Shown here: one piece after another, positions 40,461-49,128 of the stretch
Position numbering within the stretch: the stretch's first letter is position 1
Layout of the letters: each line of letters begins with the position of its first letter
NCBI GenBank assembly: GCA_945897565.1
Contig: CAMDFN010000005.1
Span: 1 to 64,000, forward strand
Source: Chryseobacterium gleum
Lineage (GTDB): Bacteria; Bacteroidota; Bacteroidia; Flavobacteriales_D; Crocinitomicaceae
Direction: 5' to 3'
DNA: 64,000 nucleotides
Made by a program: the position numbers and the translations under genes
Notes under the pieces: generated by a model
The model's database searches: none
Told to the model about the DNA's origin: nothing
The model's input: only the letters and a program-made list of their open reading frames with translations

Positions 40461-40999
40461 AAATGAGGTTATTGCTCTGCCTAATGCTGCTGTCATTTGA
40501 GCACTTTTCGCAAGATTCTATTCTGCCCAAAGACAGCATGAAGCTCAGTTATCACCAAAAAAGCATGCTGTGCTCAGCATTGGTTCCGGGTTTAGGTCAA
40601 ATCCGAAATTCTCACGACGCAGCTAACTTACAAGCCGTTTGGAAAGTACCCCTTATCTACGGCGGGCTCGGCGCAGCAGGTTATTTTTTGATCAGTAACC
40701 AACAAACCCAATTGAGTCTCAAACAAGAATACACCAATAGAACAGACGGTGGCAGCCTCAACCCAACTTGGGCGCCCTACGACGACCAAGCTGTTCTGCA
40801 GCTCTACCGTCAATATTTAGATTGGCGAGACCTCTCCATTCTCGGATTTGCAGCCATTTACCTTTTTCAGCTTGCAGAAGCAGGCGCTGCTGCGCATTTC
40901 GTGCATTTTGACACCACTCCCGATTTAAGTTGGACTATCACACCACAAGTAATACCCAATCAATACCTAGGCGCTCGCCTCCAATTGACTTTTCGCTGA
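40457..40999 (+). CDS. DUF5683-like protein
   Basis: 'SALVPGLGQIRN...WKVPLIYGGLGAAGYF'; position between parB and dapB. Confidence 0.8.
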   Translation: MKMRLLLCLMLLSFEHFSQDSILPKDSMKLSYHQKSMLCSALVPGLGQIRNSHDAANLQAVWKVPLIYGGLGAAGYFLISNQQTQLSLKQEYTNRTDGGSLNPTWAPYDDQAVLQLYRQYLDWRDLSILGFAAIYLFQLAEAGAAAHFVHFDTTPDLSWTITPQVIPNQYLGARLQLTFR

Positions 41000-41014
41000 T
41001 AAATCGTATCTTTA
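40985..41014 (+). promoter_or_regulatory. candidate promoter for dapB (TTG-N19-TAtcTTTA)
   Basis: TTG at 40985-40987 and TATCTTTA at 41007-41014, upstream of ATG 41019. Confidence 0.4.
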
Positions 41015-41018
41015 ACCC

Positions 41019-41732
41019 ATGAGAATCGCATTACTTGGTTATGGTAAAATGGGAAAAGCCATTGAAGCAATTGCGCTAGAACGCGGTCATGAAATTGTGG
41101 CTAAAATCAATTCTCAAGTTCCTTTAGACTCCATAGACTGGTCAGTGATCGATGTTTGCATCGAATTCACAAGACCTGAGCTCGCCCCGCAACACATCGC
41201 CTTTTGTGCTCAAAGACAAATTCCTATTGTCGTCGGGACCACCGCATGGCAAGACGCCCTCCCTCAGGTCACTGAATGGGTAAACAACGCAAATAGCGCA
41301 CTGCTTTACGCCAGTAATTTTAGTGTGGGTGTCAACTTATTCTTTGAACTCAACCGACAACTCGCGCTGCTCATGAAAGCGCAACCCGCATACAAAATTG
41401 AGGTAAGCGAAACCCATCATATACAAAAACTAGATGCCCCTAGCGGCACCGCCGTGAGCTTACTCAACGACATCTTAGCCATCCATCCGAACTACACAGG
41501 ATGGTCGCTTGACGCGCACTCGCCTGACCACATTCCGGTGCAAGCCCACCGCATCCCAGACGTTCCGGGCACCCATGAAATCAGCTACAACAGCGCTATC
41601 GACACCATCCGCATCGAACACATTGCCCACAACCGCAAAGGCTTTGCCCTGGGCGCGGTACTTGCAACAGAATTCATTTATCAACGCAAAGGCATTTTCA
41701 CGATGTCTGACGTCTTAAAAACTACCTTATGA
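41019..41732 (+). CDS. dapB: 4-hydroxy-tetrahydrodipicolinate reductase
   Basis: 'ALLGYGKMGKAIE', 'VGTTAWQD', 'ASNFSVGVNLFFELNR', 'VSETHHIQKLDAPSGTA'. Confidence 0.96.
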   Translation: MRIALLGYGKMGKAIEAIALERGHEIVAKINSQVPLDSIDWSVIDVCIEFTRPELAPQHIAFCAQRQIPIVVGTTAWQDALPQVTEWVNNANSALLYASNFSVGVNLFFELNRQLALLMKAQPAYKIEVSETHHIQKLDAPSGTAVSLLNDILAIHPNYTGWSLDAHSPDHIPVQAHRIPDVPGTHEISYNSAIDTIRIEHIAHNRKGFALGAVLATEFIYQRKGIFTMSDVLKTTL

Positions 41733-43582
41733 GTTTCATTTATTTTTACCTACTCATTCTTGTTCACCCTTATTTGGCACAGTGGCACCGTTTGTTCCCG
41801 AAATTAGGGCGTAAGTCTTGGGAAGCACTCGTGCCGGGCTACAACTACTTTATCCTCTATAAAGAAGTGCTCAACAAACCTTGGTGGTCCTTGCTTTTGG
41901 TATTTCCAGGGGTTCATTTAGTGATGTGGATGACCATCAATGTGAGTGTGTTGCGTCGTTTCAAATTCTTCAGCTTCACAGACACCCTACAAGGCTTGTT
42001 CTTTCCATATTTGTTGTTTGCCAAAATTGCCAAAGACGAACAACTGCAATACGGACCAGCCACCAATTGGGCTAACTCCAAAGAACTCGAAGAGCGCAAA
42101 TGGGGAGACCACATCATTTTATTTATGGCGCTGCCCGTCATTGGGCATGTCATTGCAATTGTACTCGATAAAATTTCACGAGACAAACCCGGAGCCAAAC
42201 CGCGTGTCAAAGAATACGGAGACTCCTTTGTTTGGGCTTTGGTGGCTGCAGCTGTCATTCGCACCTACTCTTTTGAGCCGTTTCAAATCCCGACGGGCTC
42301 CATGGAAAAAACGATGGTTGTTGGCGACTTCTTATTCGTCAACAAACTCGCTTATGGCTCTAAAGTTCCGATCACGCCCCTCTCCTATCCTTTGGTGCAC
42401 AATATTGTTCCGCTTGTCAATATCAAATCTTACCTCAGCTGGGAAAAAGGCACCTATACCCGCTTACCCGGTTGGAGCAAAATTGAGCGCAACGATGTTG
42501 TTGTCTTTAACTTCCCGTCTGGCGACACCGCCATTCTAGACCCGCGCACCCCAAGCGGCCTCATGGGCCACGACTTCCATGGCTTGATCAACCAAGAAGC
42601 GTTTAGTCAGTTTATCAATAGCAAAAGCAATCAAAACTTATCGGAACTCGACTCTTTAGGCCAACAATATCTTTACACCGAATATATTGCCGGTTTTGAC
42701 AAATGGAAAGCACGCGCACGGGCGCATTTTGCAGCAGGCTACTTCCCACTCAACTCCCAAGAATATGCCGAAGGCATGACCCACGGCGGGCTCATACACC
42801 GCCCTGTAGACAAGCGCGAAAACTATATCAAGCGCTGTGTGGGTCTTCCAGGCGACGTCCTCGAAATCCAAAATTCAGTACTCTACGTCAATGGCAAAAG
42901 AGCCTATGTATCGCCGGGCCAAGCCTTACAATACCGCATCGAAAAAACCAAAGTATCGTTTCCATCTGTCGAGGAAATGCTGAGCCGCTATGGCCTTGAA
43001 AACTCCTCTGACGGCGCCCGCACCGACTTCGATGCCGTCAATGACCCGCAATTTTATATTTTGAACCTTACCCGTCAAGAGAAAAAGAAAATTGAAACAG
43101 ATTTCAATATTAAATTGACCAAAATTCGAGATCCCCAGTACAGTGACAACCCTAAGGCGCTGCCATCCTCTATTGAATTGTTTTCCAATTTGAATCAATT
43201 CCCTAAAGATTTGAATGTGAACAACACCATGACCGATTTTCAGCGCTTTCAAATCCCAAGAAAAGCTCAACGCATTGCGATCAATATCCATAACATTGCT
43301 TGGTATAAGCGCATCATCAGCGCCTATGAAGGGCATCAGTTGGCCATTAAAGGAGACAAAATTTACATCGATGGAAAGCGCGCCACAAGCTATCGTTTTG
43401 CCATGAACTATTACTGGATGATGGGAGACAACCGCTTCCACTCTGCCGACTCGCGCGTTTGGGGCTTTGTGCCAGAAGACCATATTGTGGGTAGAGCTTC
43501 CTTTATTTGGTTTTCTAAATCGCCTTTCGTAGACTCTTTCTTGGGTATTCGTTTTGACCGCATCTTCCGCTTCGTCGACTAA
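41729..43582 (+). CDS. lepB: signal peptidase I (large Bacteroidota form)
   Basis: 'FQIPTGSMEKTMVVGDFLFVNKLAYG', 'KRCVGLPGDVLEI', 'YYWMMGDNRFHSADSRVWGFVPEDHIVGRA'. Confidence 0.96.
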   Translation: MSFIYFYLLILVHPYLAQWHRLFPKLGRKSWEALVPGYNYFILYKEVLNKPWWSLLLVFPGVHLVMWMTINVSVLRRFKFFSFTDTLQGLFFPYLLFAKIAKDEQLQYGPATNWANSKELEERKWGDHIILFMALPVIGHVIAIVLDKISRDKPGAKPRVKEYGDSFVWALVAAAVIRTYSFEPFQIPTGSMEKTMVVGDFLFVNKLAYGSKVPITPLSYPLVHNIVPLVNIKSYLSWEKGTYTRLPGWSKIERNDVVVFNFPSGDTAILDPRTPSGLMGHDFHGLINQEAFSQFINSKSNQNLSELDSLGQQYLYTEYIAGFDKWKARARAHFAAGYFPLNSQEYAEGMTHGGLIHRPVDKRENYIKRCVGLPGDVLEIQNSVLYVNGKRAYVSPGQALQYRIEKTKVSFPSVEEMLSRYGLENSSDGARTDFDAVNDPQFYILNLTRQEKKKIETDFNIKLTKIRDPQYSDNPKALPSSIELFSNLNQFPKDLNVNNTMTDFQRFQIPRKAQRIAINIHNIAWYKRIISAYEGHQLAIKGDKIYIDGKRATSYRFAMNYYWMMGDNRFHSADSRVWGFVPEDHIVGRASFIWFSKSPFVDSFLGIRFDRIFRFVD

Positions 43583-43584
43583 AA

Positions 43585-44172
43585 ATGCAAGTTTTACCTA
43601 GCGCATATTTTCCCTCGCTCGCTTACGTTCATACCTTACTTCAAGACCCTCATGTTGTTCTTGACTTAAAAGAACATTTTGTAAAACAGAGTATGCGCAC
43701 GCGCGCTGAAATCTTAAGTGCAAATGGTATCATTCAGCTCAATGTTCCTATTATACACACCGCGCACAAACAAACGCTAGAAGGCCTTCAGATAGACTAC
43801 AGTAAAAACTGGCAAGCTGAGCACTGGAGAGCCATAGAAAGCGCCTACGCCAATGCGCCCCACTTTGAACATTACGCCCATGACCTTCGATTTATATTTA
43901 AGGAACAACATGTTTTTTTGCACGAGCTCAATAGCACTATTTTAAATTGGATTGATAACGCCCTGGCCTTGGAATTGCAAATAGAACGAAGTGATGAATT
44001 TACAGGGCAGACGCCTTCAGAGAAAAAAGCTTTTTTAGGTAGCGCATTAAATCCTACACAAGCGTACCAACAAGTCTTTAATGGAAAGTCTGAGTTTGTT
44101 CAGAATTTGTCTGTAATAGATGGCCTAATGAACGAGGGGCCCTTGCTCAGGCGTCATTTTATGCCAAGGTAA
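43585..44172 (+). CDS. WbqC family protein
   Basis: 'AYFPSLAYVHTLLQDPHVVLDLKEHFVKQSMRTRAEILSANGIIQLNVPI'. Confidence 0.9.
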   Translation: MQVLPSAYFPSLAYVHTLLQDPHVVLDLKEHFVKQSMRTRAEILSANGIIQLNVPIIHTAHKQTLEGLQIDYSKNWQAEHWRAIESAYANAPHFEHYAHDLRFIFKEQHVFLHELNSTILNWIDNALALELQIERSDEFTGQTPSEKKAFLGSALNPTQAYQQVFNGKSEFVQNLSVIDGLMNEGPLLRRHFMPR

Positions 44173-44994
44173 GCGCAAAACTAGCGGATGCAAAGTATTG
44201 GCGTCAGTAGCGAGTAAATCTCCGTTGGGGGCAAAGCTAATGAGTTTGGGCTCGTTGATACCGACAGGAAGCTGATGACGTGATAGCAGCACTCCTTGTT
44301 GGTCTAAGATCACGACCTCACCGGTTTTGGACAATAAATAAAATTCATTGGAGAGTGGCTCGATAGCCATAGAGATGGGTTCAAACAAAAGCGCTTTGCT
44401 GTCAAAACTAAAAAGTGGAACCTGGCTGAGCTGACGCTTGCCAATATGGAAAGTTTGGCATACAAAACGGCGCTCACCACTTTCCAATAAAGTACTGTTC
44501 AAGAGCAAAATTCGATTGAGGTTGGGATGATAGCACAAGAGTTGCTTGGTGCCATCCTCGTTTTGAAGTGCATAGGTTTGGGCAAATTCTGCGGTGTAAG
44601 GCGCTTGTAAAAAATGTAGTTCTTGTGCCTGGTCTAAGTATACGATTGTGGAATCAAAACCAACAATTTGCGTCATTTTTTGATCGGGCGGTAGCACGAA
44701 TAAAGATGAAAAAGTATTGGCCTGACTGTTGTAGTGCAGCACTTGTAGGGAGTCTTGACTGATGGCGACAGACTGAATGGAGTCTTGGGAAGATAGCGCT
44801 GCAAACGGTTGCAAGCCCATGGGTAGATATTGCGCCGAAGAAGGATGCTCGAAATCAATGAAGCCGAGTTCTTTTTGAAAGCCTGATGTAACTTGTTTAT
44901 AGTAGTTTTCTATGCCCTCGCGCTGGATAGAGCGCGCCGCAATAAATGAAATGGTGGCCAAAACAAAAGAAAAGAAATATTGCGTTCGCGACAT
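44125..44994 (-). CDS. hypothetical exported/anchored protein with beta-propeller-like pattern
   Basis: ORF with N-terminal hydrophobic segment; convergent 48-bp overlap with the WbqC gene. Confidence 0.65.
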   Translation of the reverse strand: MSRTQYFFSFVLATISFIAARSIQREGIENYYKQVTSGFQKELGFIDFEHPSSAQYLPMGLQPFAALSSQDSIQSVAISQDSLQVLHYNSQANTFSSLFVLPPDQKMTQIVGFDSTIVYLDQAQELHFLQAPYTAEFAQTYALQNEDGTKQLLCYHPNLNRILLLNSTLLESGERRFVCQTFHIGKRQLSQVPLFSFDSKALLFEPISMAIEPLSNEFYLLSKTGEVVILDQQGVLLSRHQLPVGINEPKLISFAPNGDLLATDANTLHPLVLRLPWHKMTPEQGPLVH

Positions 44995-45090
44995 ACCTAA
45001 CAAATTTAGATGAAAAACAAACACAAGCACAAAAAAAGAACAAGAAAAAGGCCCTATTTTTGTTGGAACAATAATTGCTAGTTATCCAAC

Positions 45091-45786
45091 ATGAAATATA
45101 TCAGCCTACTCTTATTCGCCGGCCTTCTCCAAATTCAACTATTTGGTCAATTCAGTTACGGCGGAGGCCTGAGCCTCAACAGCTACTTAAACACACAAGG
45201 TGTTCAAAACGGAAACCTCTCCATGCCAGGCTTACATGCCCATCTCGAAATCCCAAGAAGTGGAGATGTTACACTCTATGGCAGATTGAGTTATTCCTTC
45301 CCTAAAGCCAACTACGACACGCTTGTCGGCTACGTAACGGGGGTCAATCAGAATGTCAACCCTTATATTTTAGCAGTCAACAACCGTTTCAAAACAAGTT
45401 ACTTTACCATTGAAGGTGGCAACCGCTACTATATTGGCAATGATTACGACAACGGTTTTGCAGGGTACGGAGGATCTGGCATCATCATTGGAATTGGCAA
45501 GGTGCGCAAAGTGTATGAAGATACCGACATCACCGGCCAATACAGTTGGACACAAACCCATCAATTAGACCCGAGTGAAACTACGGAAGGCCGAATTTTC
45601 ACCTTAGGAGGCTACTTACAAGGAGGCGTCAAGTATACCATTCCGGCAATCGGGACCATTTATTCGGACGTTACGCTCAATTACCTCCTTTTAGCCAATG
45701 CAAATAACAATACCGCAGCGGCAACAGAATACCTCTCTCCATTGTTTTTCAACTTTGCGATCGGCTTCAAAAAAGATATTTACTGA
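45091..45786 (+). CDS. hypothetical outer membrane protein
   Basis: Signal peptide MKYISLLLFAGLLQIQLFGQ, beta-strand-rich, Gly/aromatic-rich. Confidence 0.7.
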   Translation: MKYISLLLFAGLLQIQLFGQFSYGGGLSLNSYLNTQGVQNGNLSMPGLHAHLEIPRSGDVTLYGRLSYSFPKANYDTLVGYVTGVNQNVNPYILAVNNRFKTSYFTIEGGNRYYIGNDYDNGFAGYGGSGIIIGIGKVRKVYEDTDITGQYSWTQTHQLDPSETTEGRIFTLGGYLQGGVKYTIPAIGTIYSDVTLNYLLLANANNNTAAATEYLSPLFFNFAIGFKKDIY

Positions 45787-46289
45787 TTGCTTATTGTTTC
45801 GTGTAAAGACAGCAATTGGGCTACAATCTGTTCTTTTGGCTGGGCTGCATTCATGATGATATGCGCTTTTTGGTAAGTTTCTTCTCGCTCAGCGTTCAAG
45901 CGCGTAAAAGTTTCTAAGTCTTGTAATTTTGGTCTGCGGCCATCGCCGTTAATTCTTTGATACAAAAGCGCTGGGGCTGCATTTAGATACACCACGCTAC
46001 CTTTGGCACACAGCAGCTCCATGTTATTGAAGAAACAGGGCAAACCACCACCACAAGCCACCACAGCCGCTTCATTCGTTAAGTGCTGTATGAAACGCTC
46101 TTCAAGCACTCTAAAGTAGGCCTCACCCTCCTGTTCAAAAATCTGCTGAATTGATTTGCCCTCCATTTTTTCAATAACCACATCTGTGTCCAAGAAAGGC
46201 AAAGCCAAACGGGCCGCAAGCGCTGCACCAATAGTTGACTTGCCACTACCCATCATTCCTATCAAAAAGATTTTTTTGTTTACCTTCAT
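45780..46289 (-). CDS. aroK: shikimate kinase
   Basis: 'IFLIGMMGSGKSTIGAALAARLALPFLDTDVVIEKMEGKSIQQIFEQEGEAYFRVLE', 'VACGGGLP'. Confidence 0.96.
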   Translation of the reverse strand: MKVNKKIFLIGMMGSGKSTIGAALAARLALPFLDTDVVIEKMEGKSIQQIFEQEGEAYFRVLEERFIQHLTNEAAVVACGGGLPCFFNNMELLCAKGSVVYLNAAPALLYQRINGDGRRPKLQDLETFTRLNAEREETYQKAHIIMNAAQPKEQIVAQLLSLHETISNQ

Positions 46290-46355
46290 TACTCAGTTGG
46301 CAATCAATTGATTGCCTTTGTATGCTTAATTTTTATCAAATTTACCACATATTTC

Positions 46356-46387
46356 TTTGCCAAATCAAAACAATAGTCGTATCTTTG
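46356..46387 (+). promoter_or_regulatory. Bacteroidota promoter for tRNA-Lys (TTTG-N20-TATCTTTG)
   Basis: TTTG 46356-46359, TATCTTTG 46380-46387, 17 bp before the tRNA. Confidence 0.65.
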
Positions 46388-46403
46388 CACCCTTAAAAAG
46401 GCA

Positions 46404-46476
46404 GATCCTGTAGCTCAGCTGGTAGAGCAATACACTTTTAATGTATGGGCCCTGGGTTCGAATCCCAGCGGGATCA
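46404..46476 (+). tRNA. tRNA-Lys(TTT)
   Basis: Full cloverleaf: acceptor GATCCTG/CGGGATC, anticodon loop CTTTTAA, T arm CTGGG-TTCGAAT-CCCAG. Confidence 0.97.
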
Positions 46477-46477
46477 C
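46461..46477 (+). repeat. 17-bp direct repeat copy 1 (tRNA-Lys 3' end; candidate att core)
   Basis: AATCCCAGCGGGATCAC, identical to 46624-46640. Confidence 0.85.
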
Positions 46478-46484
46478 TCTGATC

Positions 46485-46514
46485 AAAGCACCTCGAATGA
46501 GGTGCTTTTTTTGT
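46485..46514 (+). terminator. Rho-independent terminator after tRNA-Lys
   Basis: AAAGCACCTC-GAAT-GAGGTGCTTT followed by T run. Confidence 0.8.
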
Positions 46515-46623
46515 TTAATGGCGTGAATAATTTATTTTTCAAAGTCATGAAACAAAAAAAGTAATTCAATTTGAAAAATTGAATGTGCTTTGATCCACTG
46601 CACGTCGATCCAATGGGATCTTT

Positions 46624-46640
46624 AATCCCAGCGGGATCAC
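46624..46640 (+). repeat. 17-bp direct repeat copy 2 (duplicated tRNA-Lys 3' end; candidate att core)
   Basis: AATCCCAGCGGGATCAC, exact copy 163 bp downstream of copy 1. Confidence 0.85.
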
Positions 46641-46669
46641 AGAGACGAAAGTCAAAAGACATCAAAGTC

Positions 46670-46705
46670 ACTCAAGTTACAATACTAGAGTGGCTTTTTT
46701 GTTTT
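46670..46705 (+). terminator. second terminator-like hairpin after duplicated tRNA 3' end
   Basis: GTCACTC ... GAGTGGC (one G-T wobble) followed by TTTTTTGTTTTT. Confidence 0.45.
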
Positions 46706-46708
46706 TAG

Positions 46709-46942
46709 GCAAATCATATCGAAAAATTCCCCTTCAAAGATTGCAAGTTTGAAAAGGTTAAACAGAATATAAAGTATTTAACCGAAGAAGAATATATTTC
46801 AATAGCTAATTTTGATTTTTCAAAGGCCGATGAACGTATTCAAAGAACAGCAGACTGTTTTCTATTTGCTTGTAATACTGGTTTAGCAATTTCAGATTTG
46901 AGGTCATTTAATAAGTCCAATCTGGAAAGGGATAAAGATGAC
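46709..46942 (+). pseudogene. truncated tyrosine recombinase/integrase fragment
   Basis: In-frame ANHIEKFPFKDCKFEKVKQNIKYLTEEEYISIANFDFSKADERIQRTADCFLFACNTGLAISDLRSFNKSNLERDKDD resembles the 'LTEEEL...R..DLFLFSCYTGLRFSDL' core of Bacteroidota integrases; no N-terminus and no catalytic C-terminus. Confidence 0.75.
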
Positions 46943-47767
46943 ATCCCCTCCAAACAAGGCGGCGCTAGTTTTTATCAAACCGAAATTAGTGTTCCCGCCT
47001 TTGAATTCAAATGGCACTACCATCCAGAATTTGAATTGACGTATATCCTCAAAGGCAATGGCTACCGGGTAGTTGGCAATTCGCAGGAACAATTTTCTAC
47101 TGGTGACCTCGTCTTGTTGGGTAGCAAGCTCCCACACACTTGGTGGGGAAAAAATGAAGACGGCAGTCCTTCGCAAGCAATTGTCATTCAATTTTCAAGC
47201 GCATTCATCGAACCATTTATAAAGTTGAATGAAGGGCAGGCAATCAAAGAATTGTTGGAGAAATCTGCAAACGGGCTGCGTTTTGAGTCGGATGCTTTGT
47301 TCGTGCAAAAACTCCGCTCACTTGGCCAAACCAAAGAACTAGAAAGCGTCCTAGCGCTTTTATCCTTGCTCCAAGATATGACCGCAAAACAAGCAAGCAT
47401 CTTGTGTGCAGATGCCTATCACAACGTTATCTCCAAAAAGTTCGAAACGCGCATCAATAAGGTTTGCACGTACATCCAAAACCATTATTCGGAGCCCATT
47501 TCACTCAAACAAGTCTCAGACCTTGTCTTTATGTCAGAAAGTAATTTTTGCAAGTTTTTCAAGAAGGCCACGAATACGACCTTTTCGGATTACCTCAACG
47601 ACCTCAGGATCAATGAAGCCTGTCACCTGCTACTCTCTTCCGAAGAAAGTGTCAGTAAAATTGCACACGATTGTGGCTTTGAGTCTTTGAGTTATTTCAA
47701 TAGGGTGTTTTTGAAGAAAAAACAGTTGACTCCGTCGGGATTTAGGAGGAGTAAGTTGTTGAATTGA
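46898..47767 (+). CDS. AraC family transcriptional regulator (5' end fused to integrase remnant)
   Basis: Cupin part 'FKWHYHPEFELTYILKGNGYRVVGN...GDLVLLGSKLPHTW'; HTH part 'ISLKQVSDLVFMSESNFCKFFKKATNTTFSDYLNDLRINEACHLL...ISKIAHDCGFESLSYFNRVF'-type; TTG start at 46898 lies in the integrase-derived part. Confidence 0.85.
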   Translation: MRSFNKSNLERDKDDIPSKQGGASFYQTEISVPAFEFKWHYHPEFELTYILKGNGYRVVGNSQEQFSTGDLVLLGSKLPHTWWGKNEDGSPSQAIVIQFSSAFIEPFIKLNEGQAIKELLEKSANGLRFESDALFVQKLRSLGQTKELESVLALLSLLQDMTAKQASILCADAYHNVISKKFETRINKVCTYIQNHYSEPISLKQVSDLVFMSESNFCKFFKKATNTTFSDYLNDLRINEACHLLLSSEESVSKIAHDCGFESLSYFNRVFLKKKQLTPSGFRRSKLLN

Positions 47768-47790
47768 TGATGAGATGTTATCTTTAATCA

Positions 47791-49125
47791 ATGAAACGAA
47801 GTGATTTTATTTTAAAATCTTGTTTGCTAACAGCTGGTTGTATTCTGGTTCCGTCCGCGATATTAAATTCATGCCGCAAAGATTCTTTTTTTGATCAGGA
47901 TGAATTTAAGGGTAAGGTACTCATTATCGGGGCGGGTGCTGCTGGTTTATACGCTGGGTATTTACTGCGTTCAAAAGGAATTTCTTTTCAGATTTTAGAG
48001 GCGAGTGATCGGATCGGTGGTCGGTTGGGGAAACTATCAGGTTTCTCAGATTACGATTTAGATACCGGTGCGCAATGGTTACATGGAACGAATAATATTT
48101 TAGGGGATTTAATCCTGCAAACACAAACAAAAGTTACGCTAGATGATTCATCGATGAGTTATTGGTTTGAGAATAACATGGTTACTGAATTACCAAAAGA
48201 CCCGTATATTTTTGAGCAAAAAAATCTTCCAGATATTTCCTTCAAAGATTACGCGCATCAGCAAGGACTAGATAGCAGTTATGATCAAATCGTTGAGGCA
48301 ATTGCCGGTGATCAAGGTGCCTCAGCTTCCCTTTTATCAGCCTATTGGAATAGCAAGGATGAAGAAAATTGGGTTTCAGGTGATGATGATTATAAATTCT
48401 CTGATACATTTTTCGATTTCATTTATCAGCAATTTGCTCAGCCAATATTGAATCAAATAAATTTGAATAAGCCCGTTGTTTCTATTGATTATAGCGGAGC
48501 TCAAATTCAAGTGATTGATCAAAATGGAGCTGAATATTTCTGTGATAAGCTTATTTTGACCGTACCCATTTCCATTTTGAAGTTAAATGAGATTCAATTT
48601 AATCCTTCATTACCTGCAACAAAAACAGATGCATTTTCTCGTTTTGGAATGGGTCCAGGGATGAAAGTGTTCTTGAAATTTAACGTAAAATTCTTCCCGG
48701 AAAATACCTATGGGGGGTCCATTTGTGCCGCATATTTAGATGATTCCATTGGAAAAACCACAAATGATTTCGTATTGACAGCCTTTGTTATGGGAGATCA
48801 AGCAGCAAATTTACATGCATTAGGGAACGATGCTGCAATTACAAACGCATTGATTCAAGAATTAGACCTCATGTTTAACGGTCAAGCTTCTTTGTATTTT
48901 ATGCAATCCTTTGTTCAAGATTATACGGACAAACCATTTATCAAAGGTGCTTATTCGTACAGTACCATTGGCATGGACAATGCGCGTCAAATCGCCGCGG
49001 AGCCGATTGATAATAAAGTTTTCTTTGCAGGCGAAGCGATGAACATAAACGGTCATCATCAAACCGTTCATGGTGCAGTAGAGTCTGCATATAAAGCAGT
49101 TCTTGACCTTATCACTTCAAGTTAA
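47791..49125 (+). CDS. FAD-dependent flavin monoamine oxidase family protein
   Basis: 'KVLIIGAGAAGLYAGYLLRSKGISFQILEASDRIGGRLGKL', 'DTGAQWLHG', C-terminal 'KVFFAGEAMNINGHHQTVHGAVESAYKAV'. Confidence 0.92.
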   Translation: MKRSDFILKSCLLTAGCILVPSAILNSCRKDSFFDQDEFKGKVLIIGAGAAGLYAGYLLRSKGISFQILEASDRIGGRLGKLSGFSDYDLDTGAQWLHGTNNILGDLILQTQTKVTLDDSSMSYWFENNMVTELPKDPYIFEQKNLPDISFKDYAHQQGLDSSYDQIVEAIAGDQGASASLLSAYWNSKDEENWVSGDDDYKFSDTFFDFIYQQFAQPILNQINLNKPVVSIDYSGAQIQVIDQNGAEYFCDKLILTVPISILKLNEIQFNPSLPATKTDAFSRFGMGPGMKVFLKFNVKFFPENTYGGSICAAYLDDSIGKTTNDFVLTAFVMGDQAANLHALGNDAAITNALIQELDLMFNGQASLYFMQSFVQDYTDKPFIKGAYSYSTIGMDNARQIAAEPIDNKVFFAGEAMNINGHHQTVHGAVESAYKAVLDLITSS

Positions 49126-49128
49126 GCT

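Noticed and set aside
42926-43483. 185-aa minus-strand ORF
   Set aside because: Shadow ORF antisense to lepB, no recognisable motif.
41729-43582. Unusually long (617 aa) signal peptidase I as a novelty
   Set aside because: Large insertions are common in Bacteroidota LepB, and the gene sits in its usual dapB-lepB-wbqC context.
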